A stretch of DNA of 55,706 nt from Gnetum montanum (GCA_015680685.1 MNCI01004661.1:1680-57385); one strand, 5' to 3'. Shown: positions 1-11,701, counted from the first letter of the stretch. The notes: generated from the sequence alone by a model not told the origin. Numbers and translations are program-made.

Positions 1-191
1 AAAAAAATCACATACCTCAGACTTGCTTAACCATACACCGTGACACTTACAAGCAAGCCTGGGAAGACAACGAACGATTAACCCCAAGTGTTTCTTGTGG
101 CGTTAAGGCATTTAGTCTGCGGAGTTCGACCGGATCGCGCGTGTACGCTCGTTTCGTATGGTGGAGTGTAGGGGTACCTCACCACTCATCA
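1..191 (+). repeat. 3' end of an LTR, rest off-window
   Basis: This stretch matches the last ~190 bp of the other LTRs in the window. It contains the conserved GTTCGACCGGAT and TCGTATGG blocks and ends in GGGGTACCTCACCACTCATCA-type sequence. It is followed directly by the inner part of element I's 5' LTR (GATGTGCATGGGAAG), not by a primer-binding site. It is therefore either a solo LTR or the 3' LTR of an element inserted into element I's 5' LTR. The left target duplication is outside the window; GATGT (192-196) is the candidate right copy. Confidence 0.8.
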
Positions 192-521
192 GATGTGCAT
201 GGGAAGTTGGACTGGATACTTATGTTAGGGTAGTTGATTATTAATTAGTAGTTAGATCAGTTGAATTAATTATAAGTTGAGTTTCATCCTAGTGTTAATC
301 GTAGAACAACTAAATACAAAATAGTAAAAATCATATGCCTCACTCTAGACTAAACCATACAGGATAAAGCTACCACTAGTCCAAGTGGGAAGATAGCGAA
401 CTACAATCAAGATATAGAGATTTAGATGCCACAACTAGTCCCATCCACGAAATTTGACTAGATTGTGCATGAACACTTGTGATTCGTATGGTTGGGCATA
501 AGGGTACCTCACTGCTCATCA
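192..521 (+). repeat. 5' LTR of element I, 3' portion only
   Basis: Aligns by eye with 5855-6159 of the 3' LTR, including ACTAGTCCAAGTGGGAAGA and the terminal GGGTACCTCACTGCTCATCA. The missing 5' portion lies left of the LTR inserted at 1-191. Confidence 0.85.
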
Positions 522-522
522 T

Positions 523-540
523 TGGCACCATTGTTGGGGA
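523..540 (+). other. Primer-binding site, tRNA-Asp type (element I)
   Basis: TGGCACCATTGTTGGGGA lies one base after the LTR end. It differs from the complement of the plant tRNA-Asp 3' end only at C-to-T or G-to-A positions, as expected of decay. Confidence 0.85.
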
Positions 541-653
541 TGGTGCTAGTTATCTAGATTAGTTATATTATACATGATTGCTATAAAGGTATTAACAATC
601 TATATTTTAAAAAATATAAATATTTTAAGTCACACATGTTATTAGGTAAAACC

Positions 654-2640
654 ATGTCTTCTTCACATAGGACTAATAATGCATTATATCATGAGAACGC
701 TCATAGGAGAAATGATGGGATATATACTAGGGAAAATTGGAGTGAACAACCTCAAGCGGGGGTTTTCTATGCTCATTTAGACCCTTACTACACTCAAAGA
801 ATATGTTCAACTAAGGCAAACAATCCTAGAGGATATGGAGAAAGTCCTAGATCAAGAAGGGCATAAAGGCCTAAGACCTCTTCCAAACCTAGATAAGATA
901 AATCAAAGGACCAAAGGGAGAACTATAGAAGCCATGGTGATTCTCCTAGTTCCTCATCTTCCTCTTCCTCTTTAATGTCTAGTTTTGATGAAGATGAATG
1001 TAGGTATAGAGATAGAGCTCCATTATGGGGTCAAGATAGATATAGAAATCCAACCCAAGGGAAAAATCAAAGACATCACGATGAGCATAGACAAGATCAT
1101 CACAATCAAATGAATAGAAATAGAAATTTTCATCACAACATGTTTGATGATAATTAACCCTTGTTGCCCACTAAGAGCCTGATGGAGATCATGGAGGTAG
1201 TTAAGATACCTCACAAGCAACATAGGGATAGTCACTTATCTAGGCTTGATATAAACAATATCCCTAAGTTTGTGGGAGGCTATGATTCTGATCCACAACA
1301 TCTTCTACAAGCCTTCCATGATGCCTATGCCTTATACAACATTAAAAGTGGTTGGAAAAAGCTTAAGCTCTTTCCTAGGACACTAATCAACAAAGTTGAA
1401 AGTTGGTATAGATTGTTGGAACCAAGTTCCATTCATCAGTGGTCCATAATGTTGGAACTTTTCAACAAAAAATATGAAACCTATGCAAGAGTGTCCAACC
1501 TAAGAAAAGAAATCCAAGAGTGGAAGCAAGAAAATCATGAACCCTTGGAAGTGGCCTTGGAAAGATACTATTTGCTACTACATAGATGCCCAAGCCATGG
1601 TTTCTCTGAGGAAAGGAAACTTTTTCACATCATAGATGGGCTTCGTAAAGAAATAAGGGAGATCCTTGGGATGTATACTCTAGGTCAATTATACAAGGTA
1701 CGAACCCATCAGATCAAAGAGTTAATCAAGCATGTTGCGAAAGAAGAAGGAAAGCTATGTAAATGAGAGGATGTAGAGGAAAATAACTAGGACCCAACTT
1801 TGCAAAAGAAAAGTGTCCATATCTATGATAAGGAAAAAGAGGCAACTCTTGATGAGATGATTTTACAACGAACCTTACTAATACAAAATTCTCTTGTTGA
1901 GCTTGAAGCAAAGTTGAATAATATGTCGGAATTGATGATTAAGAAAGTTAAAACTTGTGAAGAAATCATAGAGAAGAGAGTAGTGCAAAATGAATCAAGT
2001 GATCACAATAAAAGGAGGAAAAAGAACTAAGAAATAGCTAGGAACACTTTTAAGCAAGAATGGGAAATGGTCATAGAAGAAGAGGCTATAGACTTAACCA
2101 CTGAAGAGGATGGTGGATGTGACATTTGCCTATATGACCATCCAAAGGGCCATTGCCTGATCTTGTTGCATCTATAAGAGCATTGGACATGTCCCTTAAA
2201 TCTGAAGTTTGTATAGAAGTACATGCCCAAGAGATTTCCTCTTTCACGCAGTAATTTTGGACAACCCCAGAACCAACCATACTATGATGGGGGGACTTAT
2301 TACTAGCATCAACAATGGCATCAACTACAATGGCAACAACCACAATCATGGGGGAGGCCACCACCAAACCATCCCTACCCTTACTGTCAACTAAACCCAT
2401 ACGAATATTATGTTCAACAATCTATTTCCCTGATAAGTTCTACTCCCTCTACCTCAAATCACTACTACCACTCTCCCAAATATTAACATCCTACAACATC
2501 TTATATGAGGTCACCACCTCACACCTCTCGTCCTTTGGCATATCCTCAATATTCTCATACTCACATGTCACCGCTAGCAACATAGGAAGGTTTGACACCA
2601 CAATATCAACAAATAGATGGCATTTGTACTACAAATGTGC
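654..2640 (+). pseudogene. gag: gag of element I (degenerate, most continuous gag in the window)
   Basis: Encodes the capsid polyprotein that packages retrotransposon RNA. The start ATG at 654 is chosen because the MSS-F/S-H start recurs in F (13816), H (31101) and E (47715). One frame stays readable to about 2030 with only a few stops (near 864, 1155, 1764, 2028). From about residue 170 (1161-1766) there is a retrotransposon-gag type domain: an IPKFVGGYD block, LKLFPRTLI, an SWYRLL block, and a C-terminal EERKLFHIIDGL block. A lysine/glutamate-rich segment follows, then a CDICLYDHPKGHC motif near 2120, then an H/N/P/Q-rich tail that is frameshifted. No canonical CCHC knuckle is present. The N-terminal ~170 residues are low complexity. 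Non-functional as it stands, but notably better kept than pol, which is absent. Confidence 0.85.
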
Positions 2641-2969
2641 ATAGACATGTTGATACTAGTGGGCCTCAATTGCAATGTAGGAAACATCCATTTTGGAGGA
2701 AAGGCCATAAGTCGAAGCAAACCACGCATGGACCCACCACATCATCCGAGCTAGCATAATGCCAATCTGGTACAATGCCTTCCTTTTCATAACCAACATC
2801 CTTTGATCCTATGCAAAAGCCAACAACCATCACCACTCCAAGACAAGACATAAATGATGAACCTATCACTGTGGAAAAATAGTAGAATCCATGCATCACT
2901 ACTAATAGTAAAGGGTTCAACTATGGGCCAAAAATTCAAAATATTAGCACAACCCACAACAAAGCTAAG

Positions 2970-3155
2970 GAACAAGTGTGTGAACAAAGACCAGTGTATG
3001 TAGTAGCCACTAAACTAGAAGACACCCAATGGCTTGAAAATGAGGTTTTAAGATTGTTTCAAAGATGCATGGAGACAATGGATTTGCTTATTAGTTCTAG
3101 ACTTAAGAAAATATACCAAATAAAGGACTTAGATGCATATATCTTACAAAACTAA
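2970..3155 (+). pseudogene. Protease-RT linker remnant of element I
   Basis: Encodes a YVVATK.EDTQWL stretch followed by CMET, matching the linker downstream of protease in F (about 16920-17010) and H (about 34140-34230). The flanking protease and RT are gone, so this is the scar of a large internal deletion. Confidence 0.7.
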
Positions 3156-4532
3156 TTAGTATTTTTCACCTATTTTTTGTTTTACAATTTTTTATCATTT
3201 TCCTATTTCTTCCAAATTTTTTTGATTCTTCGTATGTTTTCCATTTCTTAATATTTTTATTTTCTATATATTTTTGTCTTTTCTTGAGTCATTCTATTTT
3301 TTCTTTATGAATGTATTTTTATGTTTTTGTTAATAATATTACCAAGTCATGATGCAAAATTCAATGCTATGTGTTGGATTTTTGTGTTATGCTATCAAGA
3401 TGATTGGGTAAGTAATTGTGTAAAGTAGTGAGACCACCTCATCCATCCCTCTAGTTCTCTGAATAAAAGGTCTTTTTCATGGAAACAATTTGTTTCTTCT
3501 TTCATGACACTAAAATTCATCAATGATCATTGTACCTTAAAGAAAGAGGGAATGAACCAAGTGGGAATGGTAAGGGTGTGACCTCAAGGGGACTTGTTGG
3601 GTTCTCTTCTTGACTTCCTTTATGTGGTTTATGACTTCTCTTGGAATGTATCATCACTCCTCCATTGACCAATAAAAAGGAAGCTCTATCTTTACATGGT
3701 GTGGGTGCCATCAGAAAAAAAGAAAAAAAAAACAACAAACAAAAGAAGAAGAAGAAGAAGAAAAATAATGGGAATTCAAAGCACACCTGTTAGACACAAT
3801 AATCGACTACAAGCACTAGTTTTAGGGTTGGGAAGACATGTTACCCATGCCTAAAGGCATCCCTCTAACTAAGGCACTTCCTTCCTTCTTCTCTTTTCAA
3901 AGTGATGATTGTTCTTTGAGGTGGTTGTGGACTCATGGTGGTTGGTAGGATAGAACACATCAATGCGAGGTCACTGTTCATGGTATGGACTTAGTCTGAA
4001 CTTGGATGGATAGGTATGTTAATCATTTTAATCACACTTGTCACAAGAACTTATTGTGAACATGGTCAAGTACCTTACATCTTGATCTCTACAATTCTCT
4101 CTCATTTCATTATTCACCTCACTACTACATGCGATTATGAGCCTTTTGGTTTTGTGTAGTATAGTGCAATATCCTAACCATGGCAATTGTGTGTTGTTTG
4201 GAACAAAGGCATGGTCTACATTTAACTTCTCAAGTGCCTATGAACATTTATAGAAGTGGTTATGCAAGGGAATTATGGTAAGAGCTTGCTTTGGGGAGGA
4301 CCCACTTGCATAAATTTTGTTGATCATGGCTTTAAACTAACCTTCACATCTTCCACAACATTAATGATAGTTTCTCTAAATTTATGCATGATTTTTGGAC
4401 TACTTCTCATCTATTTCATTAATTTTTCCTACTTTTCTATTTCAATATCCATTAATATTTCTTGGCCATCTTCTGAATTAGACCTTTGGTTTCAATTATT
4501 CAAAAACTTATGTGCTTCTAGAGCTACTCTTA
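3156..4532 (+). other. Conserved post-pol non-coding region (element I)
   Basis: T-rich start, then a GTGTGACCTCAAGGGGAC block, a TACATGGTGTGGGTGCCAT block, an A-rich run and an AATTCAAAGCACACC block, all found in the same order in F (19860-20180), H (37740-38110) and, reversed, in E (27900-28200). The short open frames here are not conserved between copies, so I read the region as untranslated. Near the end, TTTGGGGAGGACCCAC (about 4289) is also in F (20632). Confidence 0.7.
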
Positions 4533-4545
4533 TTAGTCATGGGGG
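4533..4545 (+). other. Second polypurine tract (PPT2), element I
   Basis: TTAGTCATGGGGGC matches the CTTAGTCATGGGGG tract found before ORF3 in H and in F. It lies about 720 bp before the 3' LTR, so it is not the LTR-adjacent PPT. Confidence 0.6.
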
Positions 4546-5263
4546 CTAGGGATGCCTGCTTTTAATTTTTTTGAAATTTTTCAACATCCTATTTTCGAAC
4601 ATTATGGTAACTAATAGTAATTGATCAAAATAATGTGAACAACTTGATGATTTTAGTTACCTCATAACCTTAGTCATAGTATGTTTTAATCACCTTGTGC
4701 TAAAATGAAAACTAAGGGATTTGAAAAAGGTTAATTATTAAGGAAGATTTACCAAAACTAATGTTGATCCTTTGGTGACTACAAGTAATGCTAAAAGAAG
4801 TGCTTAAGGAAGAATGTCTTTTACCAGGCACGAAAACGAAGCCAAGAGAGGGATAACGAAGGATATGCCCATGGACAAATCATAGCACATATAGGATAGT
4901 GGCTCAAGCATCATATGTTTGCTAGATCCATGGGGTGATGAGAAGAAATTTCAGTCCACCCCTCAAGAATGATATGCATAACTAGAAAAGCATTAACATA
5001 ACAATCAAGGTTAAAAGCTTGCCACCGCTAGCGACAAGAAGAATCATTTTTAGTAGATTCTTGAAGACCTCTGCAAATTTTGTAATCTTCAAAGTTTGTC
5101 CAATCTTTTTGTCAGTCTATCATTTGGTATACATCCACTCGAATAAAATTTTGTAATGTGACACTTAAAGTTAGTTAGTAGTTAGCGTTAGTCAATAATT
5201 CCATACCTTCCCAATTTTATAAAGAAATCTCGATCCTATCCTGTTAATTCGAGGATGAGGTTA
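4546..5263 (+). other. 3' untranslated region of element I
   Basis: No recognisable coding sequence. It ends in CCATACCTTCCC...TCGAGGATGAGGTTA immediately before the LTR, the same ending as H and F. No G-rich tract adjoins the LTR. Confidence 0.55.
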
Positions 5264-6159
5264 TGATGAATCATTAGTTGGCTAGGTTATTTGATAACAA
5301 GGCTCTAATAACAAGGCTTCAATAACAAGGCCTTGATAACAAGGCCCTAATAACAAGGCTTTGATAACAAGGCCCTAACATTGGAGCCTAGATGTGACAT
5401 CGAGCATCCGACGTCAAGGGGTATACATTGGCCTATAAATATAGTGCTTGGGCTATCAATTTGACATGATTTTTGCATTAGTTTTTCATATTTTTGTCAA
5501 TAGAGTAGCCAAAATATTATAGTTTTATTTTGTAATCTTATAGAATAGTTAATGAGTGCCCACAAAGTGGATTTAAGTTAGTTGTATGAAGTCCTATTCG
5601 ATTGGCAATGTACTTGGACATATTCCATGAACGGTAATAAGATCAAGATTGATTCTTATTCATTGCAGCACTTTGACCTAGATTAGGTTTACTTTCCATG
5701 CAATTTAATTTTCATGTACTTAGTTAATATTTACATTTTCATGCATGCTAATTAATTAAGCACAAAAGTACAATAGCTTCAAGCATGCATATGACTCTTG
5801 GTAATCCTGACAACACTTAACATTTAGTAACCCAGTAGTGTTATATGTGTTCAAGATGTGCACGGGAAGTTGGATTGGATACTTATGTTAAGGTAGTTGA
5901 TTATTAATTAGCAATTAGAGAGTTGAATTGATTACAAATTGAGTTTCAACCTATTGTTAATTGTAGAACAATAAAATAATAAATAATAAAAATCATACAT
6001 GACAAAGCTACCACTAGTCCAAGTGGGAAGACAACGAACTGCAATCAAGGCATAGTGATCTAGATGCCATAACTAGTCCCATCCACGGAATTTGACCAGA
6101 TCATGCGTGAACACTTGTGATTCGTATGGTTGGACGTAGGGGTACCTCACTGCTCATCA
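5264..6159 (+). repeat. 3' LTR of element I
   Basis: 896 bp, from TGATGAATCATT to CACTGCTCATCA. It has a short-repeat array in U3 (5291-5388), a TATA box CTATAAATA near 5433, and U5 sequence matching 192-521. The R/U5 body resembles the LTRs of F and H, while U3 differs. Confidence 0.9.
5291..5388 (+). repeat. U3 array of ~14-bp repeats
   Basis: Six tandem copies of a 12-15 bp unit around GATAACAAGGC and AATAACAAGGC, about 45 bp upstream of the LTR TATA box. A degraded reversed version (TAACAGGGCTTCGATAACTGGGCTT) sits in the solo LTR near 27385-27415. Possible enhancer repeats. Confidence 0.85.
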
Positions 6160-6165
6160 ACAACC

Positions 6166-8008
6166 TTGCTTCATCAGGAGTTTTGACCTTACATAAATGG
6201 TAATTTTAGTATTCTTGTTTTTGCAAAATACACCCTTGTGAATGGTGAAGTTTAAAGATGCTAGACATTAGATGTTCAAGATCAATTACGTCCATGTAGG
6301 CTTGTTCACTATGAAAATTATTTATGAAATGGGCCTATGCACATGTGGTCCATATTTTTTTGACTTATGTCATGTCGTGTTGTTGTGAGAAGTAATATAT
6401 GTAAAATTTTTTTAATGGCATTTACTGGTAGATGTCAATTAAGTAGTAGAACACTCCTACTATATCATAGGCACACCACATAACAAAAGTTCTTTTAAAA
6501 AAAACTGAACATTAAAACATAGTTCAATAGATTTGAACTTGAACCTCTATCTTTTAAACATAGAAAATAAAAGGATCCCCATATACTATGTTGATAATGC
6601 CGTGACCATTGACGCAGAGCTACAAGCATGATGGGCCGAGATCTGGGAACACTACCACAGTGACAAAAGCTAGGAACTCTTGTGGTATGCCATGGACTAC
6701 TTGTAAGATCTACACCGCATCTTCATCATAATAATGTAGGTTGCCTCTGTATTGCATGTCACCATCTACTTCATCAGCTTCATGCTCAACAACTCAACCT
6801 TAAGTCGATGTCTATTGCTATCAACAATGTGGCGGCAGAGTGGTGGGTGATGGTGTTGCAAAGGAGTAGTAGGTGGCATGCAACACAGGGCAAAGTTGTC
6901 CCCTCCTATGGAAGAAGAATGTAGTGGAGCAGCACTAGTGCAGCAACACGAATACACAATCATCTATTATATAATACAAAAGGTTGTCCATGAATAGCAG
7001 GTTTTTCTAAAAGTGCCATTATAGAAATTATAAGTTTCTTTCTTAGTGACTTGGCTTCATTGGTAGTTTTGACCTTCCATAAATGGTAATTTTAGTATTC
7101 TCGTGTTCACAAATGCACCCTCATGAATGATCAAGTTTAAGGTTGCTAAACATTAGATGTTCAAGATCAATTATGTCCATGTAGGCTTATTGGCTATGAA
7201 AATTATTTATGAAATGGGCCTATGCACACATGGTCCATATATTTTTGACTTATTCCATCTCACGTTGTTGTGAGAAGCAAAATAGGTAAAAATTCTTTAA
7301 TGGTATTTACTAGTAGATGTTAATCAAGCAGTAGAACACTACTACTACATCATAGGCATAGCACATAACAAAAGTTCTTTTTAAAATACTAAACATGAAA
7401 ACACAACCCAACAGATTTGAACCTGAACCTTTGTCTTTTAAACATAGAAAATAAAAGGAGCCCCATCTACTACATTGATGACGATGCTGTGAGCACCAAC
7501 ACGAAGCTATAGGCATGATGGGTTGATATTTAGGAGCATTGCCATCGTGACAAAAGCTAGGAACCTTAATGGTATGCCATGGACTGCCTATGAAATCTAC
7601 ACTGTGCCCTTATCATAATAATCTAGGTTGCCTTGCACTTCATGCTACCATCTACTTCGTTGACTTCATGCCTAATAAGCCAACCTGGAGCCAACATCTA
7701 TTGCCATCGATGGTATGGTGGCAGAGTGGCAGGTGACAATGTTGCAAAGGAGCAACAAGTGATGCACAGTGCAAGGTAGAGTTATCCCCTCCTACAGAAG
7801 AAGAATGCAATGGGGCAACACTAGTGTGGTAGCGATGATACACAACCATCTATTATATAATACAAGAGGTTGTTCGTGAATAGAAGGTTTCTTTGAAAGT
7901 GCTATTATAGAAATTGTAAGTTTCTTTCTTGGTGACTTGGATTCCTTAGGAGTTTTGACCTTACATAAATGGTAATTTTAGTATTCTCGTATCCACAAAA
8001 TACACCCT
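6166..8008. repeat. 886-bp tandem repeat, about 2.1 copies
   Basis: TTTTGACCTT(A/C)CATAAATGGTAATTTTAGTATTC-type sequence recurs at 6181, 7067 and 7953, exactly 886 bp apart both times. The first two units are full length and the third stops near 8008. Shared internal landmarks are ATGTTCAAGATCAATTA, GAAATGGGCCTATGCACA and CATCTATTATATAATACAA. Short open frames on both strands are shadows and not conserved between units. The array begins at the edge of element I, so I may have inserted into a longer array. Confidence 0.9.
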
Positions 8009-10974
8009 CCCTCTCACCTAGCATCATGCTAAACAAGTTGGTCTCTTGGCCAAAATTATGCAAAGTTTAAGAAAAGCAATCTCCATTTAACTATTATAAA
8101 TAATTGATGAGTCCAAATATGTAAATTTCTAGATGGTGTAATTACTTTCTATTTTCAACCCTCTTTCTTACACACACTTTCTTTTAGTGAAACACATGTT
8201 GCTTTACTACTCTGGGATGTTCATCTCATCCACACCAACCAATTATGGATGTAAATTTTAAGAATAGAAATATGATATGTGATTACTACAAAAAATTAAT
8301 AATTTCAAACTTGTTAGTTCTTTTGAAAAAATATTAAAAGTGAAATATATTAAAACATGAAAAAATTATAAAATTGGATTGCTTGGGAACTTAACTATGG
8401 GCCTAGGAAAAGGGCAAAGTAATATGCATCCAAAATAAAACAAAACAAAAATTGTTAGCAAGGCATTATAACGTGGTGCCTAGGGAAACCAAAATTGATG
8501 TGGAAAACAACACAATGGATGGTTAGCATGTGTAAGGCATGACTAGCAAATGTCATGATGGAGGCCATGATCACATCATGTAGTCATTTTGGGCATGCAC
8601 AGATAAGGTACTGACCTAGGTGAAGGTAACAGGGTTCAACCAAACACCATCCTAAAGGTTAATTGGTTGCAACTATCTCATGTGCTAATAGGCTGACACA
8701 TCATATAGGTGGATGGCAATGCTAGGGTGGTCCCCTCAAAACATCATGGTAGGGAGAGCATTGATAGGCAGTGCAAGGTGGTAGAAAGTGAACGGGTTCA
8801 TGGTGCTATTAGCCATCCAAAACTTCATCACCAGTGACATCTAATTCTTTCGAGCATGGAAAAGGTGGATGGGGAGTTATTTATGATGTGGGGTTGGGGT
8901 GCAAGGGCAACGACATGTTATAAATAGTGATGGTGCAAGGAGTGGGGATGGGGGTGGGGTTCGGGGTGTTAGGTTTGGTGGGGTATTCATTAACAAATTC
9001 AATGTAGTAGGGAACAAGTATGAATGGTCATGGTTTCAATGTCATCAAGAATCTGAATCAAGGGCTAGGTGGGTTTTGGAGATAGGATTTTTTGGGGACA
9101 AGAACCAAGTTGGATTTTGATATGGAAATGTTAACTAGAGGATGTATGCCCCAAAGGAAAGCAGGTGGTATTAGATTCATGAAAGGGTGCAGATGGTTAG
9201 TTTTCTAAAGGATACTTCCCTTCTGGAGCAAGGGCTAGAAGAAGTGTGGAGATCTTTATGGGTTCTATGCTATCTTAACCATTATGAAAGAACTACATGA
9301 CTCTGAATCCTTATGTACTACATCACAAAGATATGTAGGCTTGTAGAGGAGCTTTGGCTCTGATGCTTGAGCTACCATCCTTCTTTATAGAGCTATATTT
9401 AGGATTAGATGCATTAGAGTAGCAATGTGTCTTTACTCTTTTAAGGAACAATAGCTCTCTATGTATGTTAGTACTCTTGAGTATATTACAATAGTTCTAT
9501 AATTACGAAGGAATCCTCATGAGGTTTCTAACCATGTGTAACCTATGGCATATTAATTATGTACTTATGTTATGCTCATAAGTTCTTGAGAAGGTTGAGG
9601 CATACTCCATCTTGAATATGCTCTAGAACACTTAGCACCTTTGAGAATCTTGGGTAGTGCTAACTAGTATTTCACCAGAGTAGTGTCATTACACTTAGTA
9701 TTAAAGCCAAAGTTTTAGTTGAAGCAGAAGACACAGTTAGATACTTTAGTAAAGTAATTACAAGTGATAGATGAGATGGTTAAAGATCTTGGTCCTACTC
9801 TTGTAGAAGATCCAATCATGGAAGAAGTTATTACAAGTAAGTGATGCAATCATGTGTCATCTCCCTGGAATAGAAATGACCAAATTATTCAAGCATTGGT
9901 TGAATTTGAGGAAGCTTCTTTCTTGTTGAGGTAAGCTATTGCACAAAACACAAACATGCCCTAGCTCAAAATTTTGTATTAAGAAATCATGTTATGTGCT
10001 AAGGTAATATTATTAATGATCTCTAATTTGTAAAAAATGATTGTGTATGCCCAAGTTTATTATGATGAATGGTAAGAAACACATTTCTTTCTATTGATTA
10101 ATCCATGTGATAGTTTAAGATGATGATTTAGTCATGGATTGAGTATGAGGTAATGTGTTGGATCGATGCTTCTTGTTGCAATGTGTTGCTTTTGTTATGT
10201 GATTGTTCTTGCATTCATTGATCTTATGATGAGTCATTGGCTTAAATGCCTTAAGGACTATAGAATTTAGTGTCATGATGTGATAATTTTTCATTCATGT
10301 ATTATGAAGCATCACTTGAATTCCTATCCAAGCATCCTTTGCCAATGATGCCTTAATGGGTTAACTCATGATCCATAGAAAAAACATGATATTTTTTCAA
10401 ATTGTCCTATTTGAAATCTCATATTTGAGGGAACATCCTTATTTTTGGATGGTAGTTTGAGTATGAAAATTCCTAGATGATTCGATATCTTAATTTCTTT
10501 ATTCAAATTTTCCTCATTCAGGATTTGATTTGATTCATGGAACAATTGTTTCGAATGTGGATGGTGATTCATCCCTAAGTGAAATAACATGTTACATGGT
10601 TGTTGACTTGTGAATGCTCAAATATAAAAGTACTCGTATGCTTAATTTGGTGACTTGCAATTAGTGACTAGTGGGATATGCAACGATGCTCTTGAAAGAA
10701 TGGTGATTATTATGGATAAAACTCTATATTCACCACCTTTCTTCCATGTTTAAAATCTTGCATAGTGAAGGACTTAGTGATATTATCTTTTACTTATGCA
10801 GTACAATTCTTGTTGTTGCCTATAAACATTATGTTAGATAGTATACTTTGTTTAATGAGTGATATTGACAAAGTTTGTTTTTATGCTAGTCACTTTATTG
10901 CTTATGATAGTAAATGTGAAATATGATTTTCCTTTAATATTGTAATAGAGGATCTTCCTTTAAACAAAAGGCTC
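8009..10974. other. Flanking DNA with no recognised gene
   Basis: About 3 kb of AT-rich sequence with no frame I can assign. The one longer frame, 8899-9120 (+), runs over a G-rich stretch and gives a low-complexity G/R/V peptide; I do not treat it as a gene. The part after about 9700 may belong to the same old element as the remnant at 10975-11345, but I cannot show it. Confidence 0.5.
8944..8966 (+). other. Potential G-quadruplex motif
   Basis: Four G runs of 4, 5, 4 and 4 with loops of 2, 1 and 3 bases. Formation in vivo is not shown. Confidence 0.6.
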
Positions 10975-11345
10975 TTTTAGAAGAGTTTAAAAGAAAAAGT
11001 CTAGGCTAAAGTTTGGTTGAACACATCAAGGAAAAAACATTTTTATTTACATTTTGTTAGAGGAGGCTTGTTATCTAGTACTCATAAGTATCTATTCTTA
11101 GCTATGCCTATTTATTTAAGAAATCAAATTGCTAGAGTAAGAATGAGCTCTCATCATCTCCTTATTGAGACAGGTTGTTAAATCAATTTACCAAGAGAAA
11201 AGTGTATTTATAAAGCATAGAAGATGAAAAACATATCATTTTATTTTGCCCATATTTGGCTCACATTTGAATGAATTATACTGTTAATTATAATCTACTG
11301 ATTGTTTTCTTTCAAATTGACCCTATTTTCTTGGGCCATTATAAT
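10975..11345 (+). pseudogene. Possible LINE-like remnant (C-terminal zinc-type domain)
   Basis: Pieced across frames, the translation reads LRNQIARVRMSSHHLLIETG, then LPREK-C, then EDEKHIILFCPYL. The order RxSSHxLxIETG, PREExxCxxC, EDExHFLxxCPxY is familiar from the C-terminal region of some non-LTR retrotransposons. One cysteine of the first pair is lost to frameshift or decay. No RT motif was found upstream. Assignment is from motif memory only and is tentative. Confidence 0.35.
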
Positions 11346-11612
11346 AATAATGTTTTCAACTTTCTTCAAAAATATGTTGAGGCTTTGTAACCATCCAATA
11401 AATCCTTTGTGAATTTCTAGATGTAATAAAAATTTCTAATTTCCAAAAATGATTTTAAGTTAACTACCTCAATGGAAGATGAAGAATCAAATTTTCTACC
11501 AACATAGTTAGTGCCAAAGAGGATGGAATGTGGCTAGTTTGGTACTACCACTTTCTAGATGGGTTGAAGCATCAATGTGTGTATGTCATTGTAAGATAGA
11601 AAAGAAAAGAGG

Positions 11613-11614
<2 letters not shown>

Positions 11615-11666
<52 letters not shown>

Positions 11667-11692
11667 TGTGTGTGTGTGTGTGTGTGGTGTGT
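11615..11692. repeat. (GA)n/(GT)n compound microsatellite
   Basis: About 25 AG dinucleotides run directly into about 11 TG dinucleotides, ending near GTGGTGTGTG. Open frames on the minus strand here (Ser-Leu and His-Thr runs) are artefacts. Confidence 0.97.
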
Positions 11693-11701
11693 GAAGTGAA
11701 A

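Larger units (their letters stand above)
192..6159 (+). mobile_element. Element I: Athila-like LTR retrotransposon with gag but no pol
   Basis: A retrotransposon copy with a partial 5' LTR (192-521), a tRNA-Asp type PBS (523-540), a gag reading frame (from 654), a short remnant of the protease-RT linker (about 2970-3155), the non-coding region and second PPT shared with F and H, and a 3' LTR (5264-6159). Protease, RT, RNase H and integrase are missing: the linker remnant runs straight into post-pol DNA. ORF3 and its promoter are also missing. ACAAC follows the 3' LTR (6160-6164) as a candidate target duplication, but the 5' copy is off-window. It resembles the gag-only elements (TR-GAG type) described in plants. 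Confidence 0.85.

Noticed and set aside
3520-3786. Minus-strand frame with a Phe run
   Set aside because: It is the A-rich run of the non-coding region read in reverse; absent from other copies.
5291-5388. CRISPR-like array
   Set aside because: Units are contiguous without spacers and lie in an LTR of a plant element.
8899-9120. 73-codon plus-strand frame
   Set aside because: Low-complexity product of a G-rich stretch without a homologue I can recognise.
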